Source: Enterovirga rhinocerotis (GTDB lineage Bacteria > Pseudomonadota > Alphaproteobacteria > Rhizobiales > Beijerinckiaceae). Taken from it: a stretch of DNA of 64,000 bases. Where the stretch lies: the NCBI RefSeq assembly GCF_004363955.1, contig NZ_SNZR01000011.1, positions 1,488,001-1,552,000 of the forward strand, written 5' to 3'. The notes beneath the pieces are model-generated. The model was not told the DNA's origin. It worked only from the letters and a program-made list of their open reading frames with translations, and made no database searches. A program made the translations under genes and the position numbers. How positions within the stretch are numbered: the stretch's first letter is position 1; each line of letters opens with the position of its first letter. This document shows positions 1 through 8,407 of the stretch, one piece after another.

Positions 1-155
1 GCGGCGATGATCGGCCCCGTGTGTGATCCGGGTCTCACGGTATCGGGGGACGACAGGACGACAGGATCCCGGGCCGACGATCCGGGCCGTCGACGCCGGC
101 GTTAACGGTCCCATCGTCGCCCCGGTCCGGTTCCGTTAACCGCCGGCAGCCCGAT

Positions 156-170
156 TTAACGCAACGTTAA
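156..170 (+). promoter_or_regulatory. CtrA-type box upstream of the ParA gene
   Basis: Two TTAA half-sites at 156-159 and 167-170 are separated by exactly 7 nt, the full CtrA site known from Caulobacter and other alphaproteobacteria (TTAA-N7-TTAA). The downstream half reads TTAACCAT. Two further TTAAC half-sites lie at 102 and 136. The box is about 115 nt upstream of the ParA start, so it may tie expression to the cell cycle; binding itself is inferred. Confidence 0.6.
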
Positions 171-286
171 CCATATTGGCCGCTCCTGGTCCGGTCCTGG
201 TGTCAAAGGATCGTGTGATTCCCGAGATGCCGGCACCGGAGCGGCGAAGCCGGTTCCGCCATGTCACCCCTAGAAGAGGAACGTCG

Positions 287-928
287 ATGAAAGCGATCGC
301 GTTCGTGACCCAGAAGGGCGGAAGCGGTAAGAGCACCCTCTGCATATCGCTTGCCGTCGCCGCCCAGCAGGCCGGGCAATCCGTCTGCATCCTCGAAATG
401 GACCGCCAGGCCACCGTCTCCGATTGGGCCGAGCACCGCCGGGTCGACACGCCGGAAGTGGCGCAGATCGACGCGACACAGCTCGACGACATCATGACCC
501 GGCTGCGCGCCTCCGATTTCGACTACGTCTTCATCGACACGCCCGGTGTCGACAGCCCGGGGAGCCTCGCGGCGATCCGTGCCGCCGATCTCTGCGTCGT
601 GCCGTGCCGGCCGACTCCGGCCGACCTTCGCGCCTTCAAGCCGACCCTCGCGGCCATCTACCGGCTCGAGAAGAAGTTCGCCTTCGTCCTGAACCAGACC
701 CCGCCCCGCAGCTACCGCGTGCGCGATGCGGCCGACGGCCTCGCCGTCCTCGGCGTCCTTCCCGACGTCAACGTCGTCATGCGGAACGACCACCAGGATG
801 CGCTCGGCCTCGGCCAGGGCGTCACCGAATATAATCCGACCGGCATGGCGGCCCAGGAAATCCGGGGGCTCTGGAGCTGGATCGCGAAGCGGACGCAGGG
901 AGTCGCGACGAATGTCAAAGCCGCCTAA
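287..928 (+). CDS. ParA family ATPase (small, chromosome/cargo partition type)
   Basis: A 213-aa MinD/ParA-type ATPase. The deviant Walker A motif KGGSGKST lies at residues 10-17 and an IDTPG Walker A' motif near residue 85, so it probably dimerises on ATP and binds DNA non-specifically to position a cargo. There is no N-terminal helix-turn-helix, so it is a short (type Ib-like) ParA. The ATG at 287 is preferred over an in-frame upstream extension because AGAGGA sits 7 nt before it. It overlaps the next gene, a ribbon-helix-helix protein, by 17 nt, which is the usual ParA plus small DNA-binding partner layout. No ParB homologue or replication initiator is nearby, so it is not the main chromosomal parAB locus. 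A perfect CtrA box lies upstream. Which cargo it moves is unknown. Confidence 0.85.
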   Translation: MKAIAFVTQKGGSGKSTLCISLAVAAQQAGQSVCILEMDRQATVSDWAEHRRVDTPEVAQIDATQLDDIMTRLRASDFDYVFIDTPGVDSPGSLAAIRAADLCVVPCRPTPADLRAFKPTLAAIYRLEKKFAFVLNQTPPRSYRVRDAADGLAVLGVLPDVNVVMRNDHQDALGLGQGVTEYNPTGMAAQEIRGLWSWIAKRTQGVATNVKAA

Positions 929-1223
929 ACTCAGTCTCGCCTCTATCGTCGCGGCCGCATCCCCGGTCCCCGCACGGCAGCAATCGGCCGACATCGTTCC
1001 GATCAGCCCGCATGCCGCGACGCCCGGCGCCAATCCGCGCGGAACGCTCAAGCAGCGGGCGAAACAGCTCTCCGTCTATCTCGAACCGCCCGTCCACGAT
1101 CAGCTCCGCGACATCGCCTATACGGAGCGGACGAAGATCCACCAGCTGATGCTCGAGGCCCTCGATCTCCTCTTCAAGGCGCGAGGAGCGCTCTCGATCG
1201 ACCAGCTGGCAAAGGACCGTTAA
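912..1223 (+). CDS. Ribbon-helix-helix partner of the ParA protein
   Basis: A 103-aa protein. The first 50 residues are Ala/Pro-rich and probably disordered. Residues about 58-95 (LSVYLEPPVHDQLRDIAY and what follows) fit the short strand plus two helices of an RHH DNA-binding domain. The ATG lies inside the ParA gene, with AGGGAG at 897-902 as ribosome binding site, so the two are translationally coupled. Small RHH proteins beside type Ib ParA proteins act as centromere-binding partner or autorepressor, which is the likely role here. A strong intrinsic terminator follows 20 nt after the stop, closing a two-gene unit. Confidence 0.7.
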   Translation: MSKPPKLSLASIVAAASPVPARQQSADIVPISPHAATPGANPRGTLKQRAKQLSVYLEPPVHDQLRDIAYTERTKIHQLMLEALDLLFKARGALSIDQLAKDR

Positions 1224-1244
1224 GCTAAACCCGAACCTTCAGAT

Positions 1245-1276
1245 GCGCCGCCATCCTGTTGCGATGGCGGCGCTTT
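1245..1276 (+). terminator. Intrinsic terminator after the ParA/RHH unit
   Basis: A perfect 10-bp GC-rich stem (GCGCCGCCAT pairing with ATGGCGGCGC) with a 9-nt loop is followed by TTT. It isolates the ParA unit from rlpA. Confidence 0.75.
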
Positions 1277-1509
1277 CATGTTCAGGCGCCTCCTCGGTCG
1301 GCCTCGTGTCAATTCTTAGCTCAGTATCTCAACAGACTGGGATAGCTCCATTACTTCGCGATGCCGGGTCGGTTGCCGCCATCCGGGGCTCAAGGAATTC
1401 TTAAGGCCGGCGGGCAAGTTTGAGCTTTGGTCCCGAAGGGGACGGCGGAAGGGCCGCCGGCATGGCCGCGCGGATACAGATGCACACGGATCGCGATAGG
1501 ACGACGCGG

Positions 1510-2502
1510 ATGGCCGACGGGGCGGCCGCGGCGCAACGGACGCGCTTTCAGCGATGGCTCGCTCCGGCGGGTGTCGTGCTGCTCAGCCTCGGCGTCGCGA
1601 ATTGCTCCGCGGGCCGACAGGCCGTCTCCGGCAAGCACCCGAGCGAACTGAAATACGGCGTCGCCTCGAGCCCGCGGGTCATCGCGGAGGGTCAGCCGGT
1701 TCCCAAGGGGGGAGGGCGGGACATGGTCGGCAAGCCCTATGTGGTCGCCGGGCGGACCTACACCCCGCATCCCGGCAGAGGCTACGACCGGGTGGGCTCG
1801 GCGTCCTGGTACGGATCGGCCTTCCACGGCCGCCTGACGGCGAATGGCGAGATCTTCGATCGGGAATCGATCGCCGCCGCCCATCCGACCCTGCCCTTGC
1901 CGAGCTATGTGCGCGTCACCAACACCGAGAACCAGCGCTCCATGATCGTGCGGGTGAACGATCGCGGCCCCTATGAACGCAGCCGGATCATCGACCTGTC
2001 CGAACGGGCGGCGCATGCCCTCGGCTTCCATCGGCGCGGAACGAGCCGCGTCCGGGTCCAGTATGTCGGACGCGCCTCGCTGACCGGAAGCGACGACCGC
2101 AAGCTCCTCGCATCCCTGACCACGAACGGGGCGCCGGCGAATATCGGCACGCCGACGCAGCCGATCATGATCGCGCAGCGCGATCCTCCGGCTGTCGCGC
2201 AGGGCGAACGGGCGATGCGCGACATCGCGAAGGCCGAGCCCGGCCGCCTGGCATCCTCCCAGCCCGGATCGCAGGCCCGCCCGACGCCCCCGACGGCGGA
2301 AGGCGGAGCCCGCGTCCAGCTCGCCGCGCGCGGCGAGCCGCTTCGGCACGAGGCCGGAAACGCGCTCCGGGCGAGCGCCGCGCGGGCTCATGCCGCCGGC
2401 CCGACGGGCACACGTTCGGCTAAGACGGCAGGGCTCGAATTGCGGGACGAGCCGGCGAGCCGGCTGCCGCCCCGGCGTCCCGACCTTCGCGGCGCCCGCT
2501 GA
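1510..2502 (+). CDS. rlpA: RlpA-like septal ring lytic transglycosylase, lipoprotein
   Basis: A 330-aa exported protein. The N-terminus has a basic stretch, a hydrophobic core and VANC at Cys32, an imperfect lipobox, so outer-membrane lipoprotein anchoring is likely but not certain. The double-psi beta-barrel lies at about residues 95-185, with GSASWYGSAFHG, the catalytic-type Asp in GEIFD and NDRGPY. RlpA enzymes cleave denuded glycan strands during septation. No SPOR domain is visible; the C-terminal 130 residues are Ala/Pro/Arg-rich and low in complexity. The ATG at 1510 is chosen because AGGA lies 8 nt upstream and gives a normal signal length; ATG 1462, with GGAAGGG, is a real alternative. 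The gene precedes tmk and holB, a common rhizobial order. Confidence 0.85.
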   Translation: MADGAAAAQRTRFQRWLAPAGVVLLSLGVANCSAGRQAVSGKHPSELKYGVASSPRVIAEGQPVPKGGGRDMVGKPYVVAGRTYTPHPGRGYDRVGSASWYGSAFHGRLTANGEIFDRESIAAAHPTLPLPSYVRVTNTENQRSMIVRVNDRGPYERSRIIDLSERAAHALGFHRRGTSRVRVQYVGRASLTGSDDRKLLASLTTNGAPANIGTPTQPIMIAQRDPPAVAQGERAMRDIAKAEPGRLASSQPGSQARPTPPTAEGGARVQLAARGEPLRHEAGNALRASAARAHAAGPTGTRSAKTAGLELRDEPASRLPPRRPDLRGAR

Positions 2503-2552
2503 ACCGACGCTGCCGGTTGAGCCGCGGGGTTCGTTGCCGATAAGGAGGAGCG

Positions 2553-3230
2553 ATGTCGCTCGCGCCTCCTTCCCCGCCGCCGGCACGCGGCTTCTTCGTC
2601 ACGTTCGAGGGGGGAGAAGGCGCGGGCAAGTCGACCCAGATCGACCGTCTCCGGAACCGGCTCGCGGCGACCGGTCGCGAGATCCTCGTGACGCGCGAGC
2701 CCGGCGGCTCGCCTCGCGCCGAAGCCATCCGCTCCATCATCCTGTCCGGGCTTGCGAAATCGGCGGGGCCGCTCGCCGAATCCGCTCTGTTCGCCGCGGC
2801 GCGCGCCGACCATGTCGACCGCGTGATCCGGCCGGCCTTGGAGCGGGGCGCGGTCGTTCTCTGCGACCGCTTCACGGATTCCACGCGGGTCTATCAGGGG
2901 CTCGCCGGCGGCCTCGAGCCCGGTATCCTCGACCGGCTGGACGAGGCGGCCACGGCGGGAATCCGGCCGGACCTCACGATCGTGATCGACGTGCCGGTCG
3001 CACTCGGATCGCAGCGGGCGCGACTGAGGCGCAGCGGGCGAGGGGAGGGAATCGACCGCTTCGAGGGCGAGGACGCGCCCTTCCACGAGCGCGTCCGGCA
3101 GGGCTTCCTCGACCTTGCGGCGTCCGCGCCGGGGCGCTGCGTGGTCGTCGACGGCTCGCAGGCCATCGACGTCGTAGGCGACGCGATCTGGGCCGAGGTC
3201 TCCGTCCCGCGCGGCCGAAAGGGAGCCTGA
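2553..3230 (+). CDS. tmk: Thymidylate kinase
   Basis: A 225-aa cytosolic kinase that phosphorylates dTMP to dTDP, needed for DNA synthesis. The P-loop EGGEGAGKST is at about residues 19-28, followed by the TREPGGSP motif and the DRFTDST motif that bind dTMP. Length is normal for the family. A strong ribosome binding site (AAGGAGGAG at 2542-2550) lies directly upstream. The stop is one base before the holB start, so tmk and holB are coupled, as in many alphaproteobacteria. Confidence 0.97.
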   Translation: MSLAPPSPPPARGFFVTFEGGEGAGKSTQIDRLRNRLAATGREILVTREPGGSPRAEAIRSIILSGLAKSAGPLAESALFAAARADHVDRVIRPALERGAVVLCDRFTDSTRVYQGLAGGLEPGILDRLDEAATAGIRPDLTIVIDVPVALGSQRARLRRSGRGEGIDRFEGEDAPFHERVRQGFLDLAASAPGRCVVVDGSQAIDVVGDAIWAEVSVPRGRKGA

Positions 3231-3231
3231 C

Positions 3232-4254
3232 GTGGCGATCGAGGACATCGCTCACCCGCGCGAGCAGCACGCGCTCTTCGGCCACCAGGCGGCTCGCCGG
3301 GCGCTGGGGGAGGGCGCGCTGTCAGGCCGCCTGCACCACGCCTGGCTGATCGGCGGCCCCGAGGGGATCGGCAAGGCGACCCTCGCCTATCGTTTCGCGC
3401 GCCATCTGCTCGCATCGCCGGGAGAGCGCCGGCCGGAGGACGACGGGTTCGGAATCGATCCAGAGGGCCGGACGGCCCGCCAGATCGCGGCCCTGTCGCA
3501 TCCGAACCTGATCGCGATCGAGCGGGCGGGGGCGGAGGACGGCAAGGCCGCCGCGCGCACCATCTCGGTCGAGGCCGTGCGCAAGGCTCTCGCCTTCTTC
3601 TCGTCGACGGCGGCCGATGGCGGACGCCGCATCTGCATCATCGACGGGGCCGAGGACCTCACCATCGCGGCGGCCAACGCGCTGCTCAAGACGATCGAGG
3701 AGCCGCCGGCCGGGGCGCTCGTCCTGATCGTCAGCCACGCTCCCCAGCGGCTTCTGCCGACGATCCGGTCGCGATGCCGGAAGCTCGCGCTCTCGGCGCT
3801 GCCCGACGAGGACGTGCGCGCCGCGCTCTCAAGTCTCGGGACCGATCCCGTGGCCGACATCGCCGCGCGGGCGATCGGAATGGCCGAGGGCTCTGTCGGG
3901 CGGGCGCTGACGTTGATGGACCCGAAGCGCATCGCGCTGATCGACGAGCTGACGGCGCTTCTCGATTCCCTGCCCGCGGCGCCCGCCGCCCGCGTCATGA
4001 GCCTCGCCGACAAGCTCGCCGACCGACGCTCCGGGGACGAGCTGCCGGTGGCGCTCGACACGCTCGTGCGCTGGCTCTCGCGGCGCGTGGGGGAGGGTGC
4101 CCACAAGGGCGCCGCTCGCCTTGCACCCCTGGCGGAGCTGTGTGAGAACGTCCTCGAGGCCGCGCGGACCGTCGAGACCTACAATCTCGACAGGCGGGCC
4201 TTCATCGTGTCGACCTTCGGAGACTTGGCCGAAGCCGTCCGCCGGGCGGCCTGA
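3232..4254 (+). CDS. holB: DNA polymerase III subunit delta'
   Basis: A 340-aa clamp-loader subunit of the AAA+ family, part of the complex that loads the beta sliding clamp at the replication fork. Visible features are the degenerate P-loop [11 protein letters not shown] near residue 42, a sensor region [19 protein letters not shown] and the SRC-type motif TIRSRCRKL. The start is GTG at 3232, one base after the tmk stop, with GGGAG upstream. Catalytic residues are weak, as expected for delta', which is ATPase-inactive in the family. Confidence 0.95.
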   Translation: MAIEDIAHPREQHALFGHQAARRALGEGALSGRLHHAWLIGGPEGIGKATLAYRFARHLLASPGERRPEDDGFGIDPEGRTARQIAALSHPNLIAIERAGAEDGKAAARTISVEAVRKALAFFSSTAADGGRRICIIDGAEDLTIAAANALLKTIEEPPAGALVLIVSHAPQRLLPTIRSRCRKLALSALPDEDVRAALSSLGTDPVADIAARAIGMAEGSVGRALTLMDPKRIALIDELTALLDSLPAAPAARVMSLADKLADRRSGDELPVALDTLVRWLSRRVGEGAHKGAARLAPLAELCENVLEAARTVETYNLDRRAFIVSTFGDLAEAVRRAA

Positions 4255-4282
4255 GACCGCTCCGCTTCCATGCAGGTTCCCA

Positions 4283-5830
4283 ATGGCCCGTGAGGCCTAT
4301 TTCCTCACCACACCGATCTTCTACCCGAACGGCGCCCCCCATATCGGCCACGCCTATACGGCGCTCGCCTCGGACGCGATCGCGCGCTTCCAGCGGCTCG
4401 ACGGCAAGGACGTCTTCTTCCTGACCGGGACCGACGAGCACGGCCAGAAGATGCAGCAGACGGCCAATGCCGAGGGGCTGACCCCGCTGGCCCTCGCTGA
4501 TCGCAACTCGCAGCGCTTCCGCGACATGATGGGCGCGCTCGACGTCTCCTACGACGACTTCATCCGCACGACGGAGCCGCGCCACACGGCGGCCTGCCAG
4601 GCGATCTGGCGGCGGATGGAGGAGGCCGGGGACATCTATCTCGGCTCCTATTCGGGCTGGTACTCCGTCCGGCAGGAGGCCTATTTCGACGAATCCGAGA
4701 CGACGGTGGGTCCCGACGGCGTCCGGCGGGAGCCGCTCGGCTCGCCCGTCGAGTGGGTCGAGGAGGAGAGCTACTTCTTCCGCCTCTCCGCCTATCAGGA
4801 TCGCCTCCTCGCGCTCTACGAGGATCAGCCTGATTTCGTCGGGCCGCGCGAGCGGCGGAACGAGGTGATGAGCTTCGTCCGCTCGGGCTTGAAGGACCTC
4901 TCGATCTCCCGCACGACCTTCGATTGGGGCGTGCCCGTGCCGGGCAACCCGAAGCACGTGATGTATGTGTGGGTCGACGCGCTCACGAACTACATCACGG
5001 CGGCCGGCTTCCCCGACGAGGCGGCGCCGCGCTGGCGCTACTGGCCGGCCGATGTGCACGTGATCGGCAAGGACATCGTGCGCTTCCATTCGGTCTATTG
5101 GCCGGCCTTCCTCATGTCGGCGGGGATCGCCCTGCCGAAGCGGGTCTTCGCCCACGGCTTCCTGTTCAACCGCGGGGAGAAGATGTCGAAGTCGGTCGGC
5201 AACGTCGTCGACCCCTTCGCGCTCGCCGATCAGTACGGCGCCGACCAGTTCCGGTACTTCATGCTCCGCGAGGTGCCGTTCGGCCAGGACGGCAGCTATT
5301 CGCACGACGCGATCGTCACGCGGATCAATGCCGATCTCGCGAACGATCTCGGCAATCTCGCGCAGCGCTCGCTCTCCATGGTCGCGAAGAACTGCGAGGG
5401 GAGGGTGCCTGAAGCCGGCGCCCTGACCGAAGCCGACGAGGCCCTGCTGGCGCTCGCCGACGCCCTGCCCGCGACCTGCCGCACGGCGATGGCGAGCTTC
5501 GCGCTCCACACGGTCCTGACCGAGATCTGGTCCGTCGTGGCGGAGGCGAACCGCTATTTCGCGTCACAGGAGCCTTGGATCCTGCGAAAACAGGATCCTG
5601 CCCGCATGGCGACCGTCCTCTGGGTGACGGCGGAGGTGCTGCGCGAGGTCGGGATCATGACGCAGCCCTTCATCCCGAATGCTAGCGGGAAGCTGCTCGA
5701 CCTTCTCGCCGTCGCGCCCGAGGATCGCGTCTTCGCGCGGGTCGGTGCGGAGGGCCGGCTCGCGGCCGGGACGGCGCTGCCCGCGCCGAGCGCCATCTTC
5801 CCGCGCTATGTCGAGCCGGAGGCCGCCTGA
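4283..5830 (+). CDS. metG: Methionine--tRNA ligase
   Basis: A 515-aa class I aminoacyl-tRNA synthetase that charges tRNA-Met. The HIGH signature is present as PHIGHAY near residue 20 and the KMSKS loop as [10 protein letters not shown] near residue 300. The knuckle between them lacks the Cys clusters of zinc-binding forms, and there is no C-terminal tRNA-binding domain, so this is the short form common in alphaproteobacteria. The ATG at 4283 is chosen because it begins the conserved [15 protein letters not shown] block; the longer open frame overlaps holB. tatD follows after 8 nt. Confidence 0.97.
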   Translation: MAREAYFLTTPIFYPNGAPHIGHAYTALASDAIARFQRLDGKDVFFLTGTDEHGQKMQQTANAEGLTPLALADRNSQRFRDMMGALDVSYDDFIRTTEPRHTAACQAIWRRMEEAGDIYLGSYSGWYSVRQEAYFDESETTVGPDGVRREPLGSPVEWVEEESYFFRLSAYQDRLLALYEDQPDFVGPRERRNEVMSFVRSGLKDLSISRTTFDWGVPVPGNPKHVMYVWVDALTNYITAAGFPDEAAPRWRYWPADVHVIGKDIVRFHSVYWPAFLMSAGIALPKRVFAHGFLFNRGEKMSKSVGNVVDPFALADQYGADQFRYFMLREVPFGQDGSYSHDAIVTRINADLANDLGNLAQRSLSMVAKNCEGRVPEAGALTEADEALLALADALPATCRTAMASFALHTVLTEIWSVVAEANRYFASQEPWILRKQDPARMATVLWVTAEVLREVGIMTQPFIPNASGKLLDLLAVAPEDRVFARVGAEGRLAAGTALPAPSAIFPRYVEPEAA

Positions 5831-5838
5831 GCGCCGCG

Positions 5839-6651
5839 ATGCTGATCGACAGCCATTGCCATCTCGATTTCCCGGATCTCGCGCCGCGCGTCCCTGACCT
5901 GATCGCCCGCGCGGCGGCGAGCGGTGTCGGGCGGATGGTGACGATCTCGACCCACGTCTCCCGCTACGAGACCTACCGGGCCATCGCCGAGGCCCATCCC
6001 GAGGTCCTGTTCACCGTCGGCACCCATCCGCACAATGCCGGCGAGGAGCCGGACGTGCCGGCGTCGGAGCTCGAGGCGCTGTCGCGCCATCCGCGCTGCA
6101 TCGCGATCGGAGAGGCGGGGCTCGACTTCCATTACGACCGTGCCCCGCGCGACGTGCAGGAGCGCGTCTTCCGCACGCATATCGCCGCCGCCCGCGCGAC
6201 CGGCCTGCCGCTCGTCATCCATGCCCGCGAGGCGGATGAGGTCATGATCCGCGTCCTGCAGGAGGAGCACGGGCGAGGGCGGTTCGACGCCGTCCTCCAT
6301 TGCTTCTCCTCGACGGAGGCCCTCGCCCGGGCCGGGATCGAGCTTGGGTTCTACCTCTCCTTCTCGGGCATCCTGACCTTCCGCGGCTCGACCGAACTGC
6401 GCCGTATCGCGGCCGAGATCGCCCCGCGCGAGCGCCTCCTCGTCGAGACGGACGCGCCCTATCTCGCGCCCGTGCCGCATCGCGGCCGGACCAACGAGCC
6501 GGCTTATGTCGCGGAAACCGCGAAGGTTCTGGCCGAGACGATCGGCGTGACGCCGGCCGAGGCCGCGGCGCTGACGACGGCGAATTTCCTGCGGCTCTTC
6601 ACGAAGGCCCGGCCCTTCGTCGAGGCCGCTGCGGCCCGCTCGGCGGCATGA
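5839..6651 (+). CDS. tatD: TatD family metal-dependent DNase/hydrolase
   Basis: A 270-aa TIM-barrel hydrolase. Metal ligands are visible as DSHCHLD at residues 4-10, GEAGLDFH near 95, VIHARE near 130, LHCFS near 155 and ETDAPYLAP near 210. Family members are divalent-metal DNases/exonucleases with roles in DNA repair. Despite the name, a Tat-export role is not supported. It sits between metG and the MBL hydrolase and overlaps the latter by 4 nt (ATGA). Confidence 0.93.
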   Translation: MLIDSHCHLDFPDLAPRVPDLIARAAASGVGRMVTISTHVSRYETYRAIAEAHPEVLFTVGTHPHNAGEEPDVPASELEALSRHPRCIAIGEAGLDFHYDRAPRDVQERVFRTHIAAARATGLPLVIHAREADEVMIRVLQEEHGRGRFDAVLHCFSSTEALARAGIELGFYLSFSGILTFRGSTELRRIAAEIAPRERLLVETDAPYLAPVPHRGRTNEPAYVAETAKVLAETIGVTPAEAAALTTANFLRLFTKARPFVEAAAARSAA

Positions 6652-7445
6652 GCCTCGCGGTCACGATCCTCGGCTGCGGCTCCTCCGGCGGCGTGCCCCG
6701 CGTCGGCATGGGCTGGGGCGCGTGCGATCCGACCGACCCGCGCAATCGCCGCCGCCGCTGCTCCCTGCTCGTCGAGAAGACCGGGCCCGACGGCACGACG
6801 ACGGTCCTCGTCGACACCTCGCCCGACCTCCGCGAGCAACTGCTCGACGCCGGCGTCTCGCGTCTCGACGGCGTGCTCATCACCCACGACCACGCCGACC
6901 ATATCCACGGCCTCGACGACCTGCGCCCGCTCGTCATCCATATGCGCAAGCGCATCCGAATCTACGCGGACGAGCGCACCAGCCGGGTGCTCAACGTCCG
7001 CTTCGGCTATTGCTTCCGCTCGCCGCCCGGCAGCCTCTATCCGCCGCTGGTGGACGAGATCCGGATCGAAGCCGGCCGGGTCTTCGGCGTCGACGGTCCG
7101 GGCGGCCCGATCGAGGCCGAGCCGTTCGAGATGGTCCATGGCGACATCAACGCGCTCGGCTTCCGCTTCGGGGACATCGCCTATGCGAGCGACGTGAGCG
7201 CCATGCCGGCGGACAGCGTCGAGCGGCTCCACGGCCTCGACCTTCTCATCATCGACGCGCTTCGCGAGACCCCGCATCCGACCCATTTCTCGGTCGAGGA
7301 CGCGCTCGCACTGATCGCCGAGGTGAGGCCGCGGCGGGCCGTGCTCACGAACCTGCACACCGACCTCGATTACGAGGCGCTCTCGGCCCGGTTGCCGGAC
7401 GGCGTCGTGCCGGCTTTCGACGGGATGCGGATCGAAGCGGCCTGA
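6648..7445 (+). CDS. MBL-fold metallo-hydrolase (PhnP/RNase Z-like phosphodiesterase)
   Basis: A 265-aa metallo-beta-lactamase-fold protein with the signature THDHADHIHG near residue 80, an upstream VDTSPDLREQL Asp motif and a late His/Asp pair (MVHGD, SDVSAM). The opening block GCGSSGGVPRVG resembles the PhnP/tRNase Z-like branch that cleaves cyclic phosphodiesters. The substrate cannot be read from the sequence. It overlaps tatD (ATGA), and this metG-tatD-MBL order is common in Rhizobiales. Confidence 0.88.
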   Translation: MSLAVTILGCGSSGGVPRVGMGWGACDPTDPRNRRRRCSLLVEKTGPDGTTTVLVDTSPDLREQLLDAGVSRLDGVLITHDHADHIHGLDDLRPLVIHMRKRIRIYADERTSRVLNVRFGYCFRSPPGSLYPPLVDEIRIEAGRVFGVDGPGGPIEAEPFEMVHGDINALGFRFGDIAYASDVSAMPADSVERLHGLDLLIIDALRETPHPTHFSVEDALALIAEVRPRRAVLTNLHTDLDYEALSARLPDGVVPAFDGMRIEAA

Positions 7446-7581
7446 GATTCATGCCGCGAGGCCCGTCCGCAGCTGGTTTGGTTCCATAATATATCTTATG
7501 CGATCCAAGTTCTGGGGGAAAACGGCACGGCGCGCGCACTTTCGTCCGCCCTGCCCGCCCGGTGCGACTTGTGGCCCTCCT

Positions 7582-7621
7582 CTTGCGGCACTACGTCGCC
7601 TGGGCGACGAGTGGCCGCAAG
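7582..7621 (+). promoter_or_regulatory. Long hairpin in the leader of the TerC-like gene
   Basis: An 8-bp stem (CTTGCGGC / GCCGCAAG), a symmetric 4x4 internal loop and a 7-bp upper stem (CGTCGCC / GGCGACG) enclose a 2-nt tip. It ends 21 nt before the TerC start codon. An AT-rich patch at 7484-7500, rare in this DNA, is a candidate promoter. TerC genes are often preceded by manganese riboswitches, but I could not match that consensus, so this is an unassigned RNA element. Confidence 0.45.
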
Positions 7622-7642
7622 CGGCGGACGGGAGACGGGCGC

Positions 7643-8332
7643 ATGGAGATCTTCACTTATACGGGCTTCATCGCACTTCTGCAGGTCATAGCCATCGACC
7701 TCGTGCTGGCCGGAGACAACGCGATCGTCATCGGCCTGGCTGCGGCGGGACTGCCGGCCGAACAGCGCAAGAAGGCCATTCTGATCGGCATCATCGCCGC
7801 GACGGTGATGCGCATCGGCTTCGCCCTCATCACCCAGTGGCTCCTCCAGATCGGGCCGATCCTTCTGATCGCCGGCGGCCTGCTGCTTCTCTGGGTCTGC
7901 TGGAAGATGTACCGGGAGCTCAGCGTCTCCCATGCGGCCGAGCATGAGGCCGAGGAAGCCCTCACGGGCGAGGACCTCGACCAGGACGGCGACGTCGCCC
8001 AGGGACCGGCCGCGCCCCGCAAGACCTTCGCCCAGGCGGCTTGGCAGATCGTCATCGCGGACGTGTCGATGTCGCTCGACAACGTGCTCGCCGTCGCCGG
8101 CGCCGCGATGGACCATCCCACGGTCCTGATCGTCGGCCTCGCGCTGTCCATCGCCTTGATGGGATTTGCCGCGACCTTCGTCGCGCGCCTGCTGAACAAG
8201 TACCGCTGGATCGCCTATATCGGCCTCGTCATCATCTTCTACGTGGCCCTGAAGATGCTGCTCGACGGCGCCGTCGACCAGTGGCCGGAGCATCTGTCCA
8301 TGCTCAAGGGATGGTTCGGAACGGCCAAGTAA
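7643..8332 (+). CDS. TerC family membrane protein (YjbE-like)
   Basis: A 229-aa inner-membrane protein with about seven hydrophobic segments. Two internal repeats each carry the family's acidic motif: DLVLAGDNA near residue 18 and DVSMSLDNVLAV near 140. A charged cytoplasmic loop (EHEAEEALTGEDLDQDGD) lies between them. TerC/Alx/YjbE proteins are linked to manganese efflux and metal loading of exported enzymes. The ATG at 7643 has GGGAG upstream; a longer reading lacks a plausible membrane start. A second, divergent TerC paralogue is encoded at 17900-18700. Confidence 0.85.
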   Translation: MEIFTYTGFIALLQVIAIDLVLAGDNAIVIGLAAAGLPAEQRKKAILIGIIAATVMRIGFALITQWLLQIGPILLIAGGLLLLWVCWKMYRELSVSHAAEHEAEEALTGEDLDQDGDVAQGPAAPRKTFAQAAWQIVIADVSMSLDNVLAVAGAAMDHPTVLIVGLALSIALMGFAATFVARLLNKYRWIAYIGLVIIFYVALKMLLDGAVDQWPEHLSMLKGWFGTAK

Positions 8333-8369
8333 GGGCCGCGGCCGAGCATTGACCGCCGGCACCGCAGCG

Positions 8370-8399
8370 GCGAGGGCAGGGGAAGCCCCCTACCCTCGC
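8370..8399 (+). terminator. Hairpin between terC and mazG
   Basis: GCGAGGGCAGGGG pairs with CCCCCTACCCTCGC around a 3-nt loop, with one bulge. No T-run follows and mazG starts 9 nt later, so it may attenuate rather than end transcription. Confidence 0.45.
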
Positions 8400-8407
8400 C
8401 CGAGCCG

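Noticed and set aside
1-286. Replication origin near the ParA gene, suggested by the TTAAC cluster
   Set aside because: No DnaA boxes, iterons or AT-rich unwinding region are seen, and no replication initiator is present.
1310-1370. TAGCTCAG motif resembling the D-arm of a tRNA
   Set aside because: No acceptor stem, anticodon arm or T-arm can be folded around it.
7446-7642. yybP-ykoY manganese riboswitch
   Set aside because: The conserved GGGGAGUAG-type segment was not found, so only an unassigned hairpin is reported.
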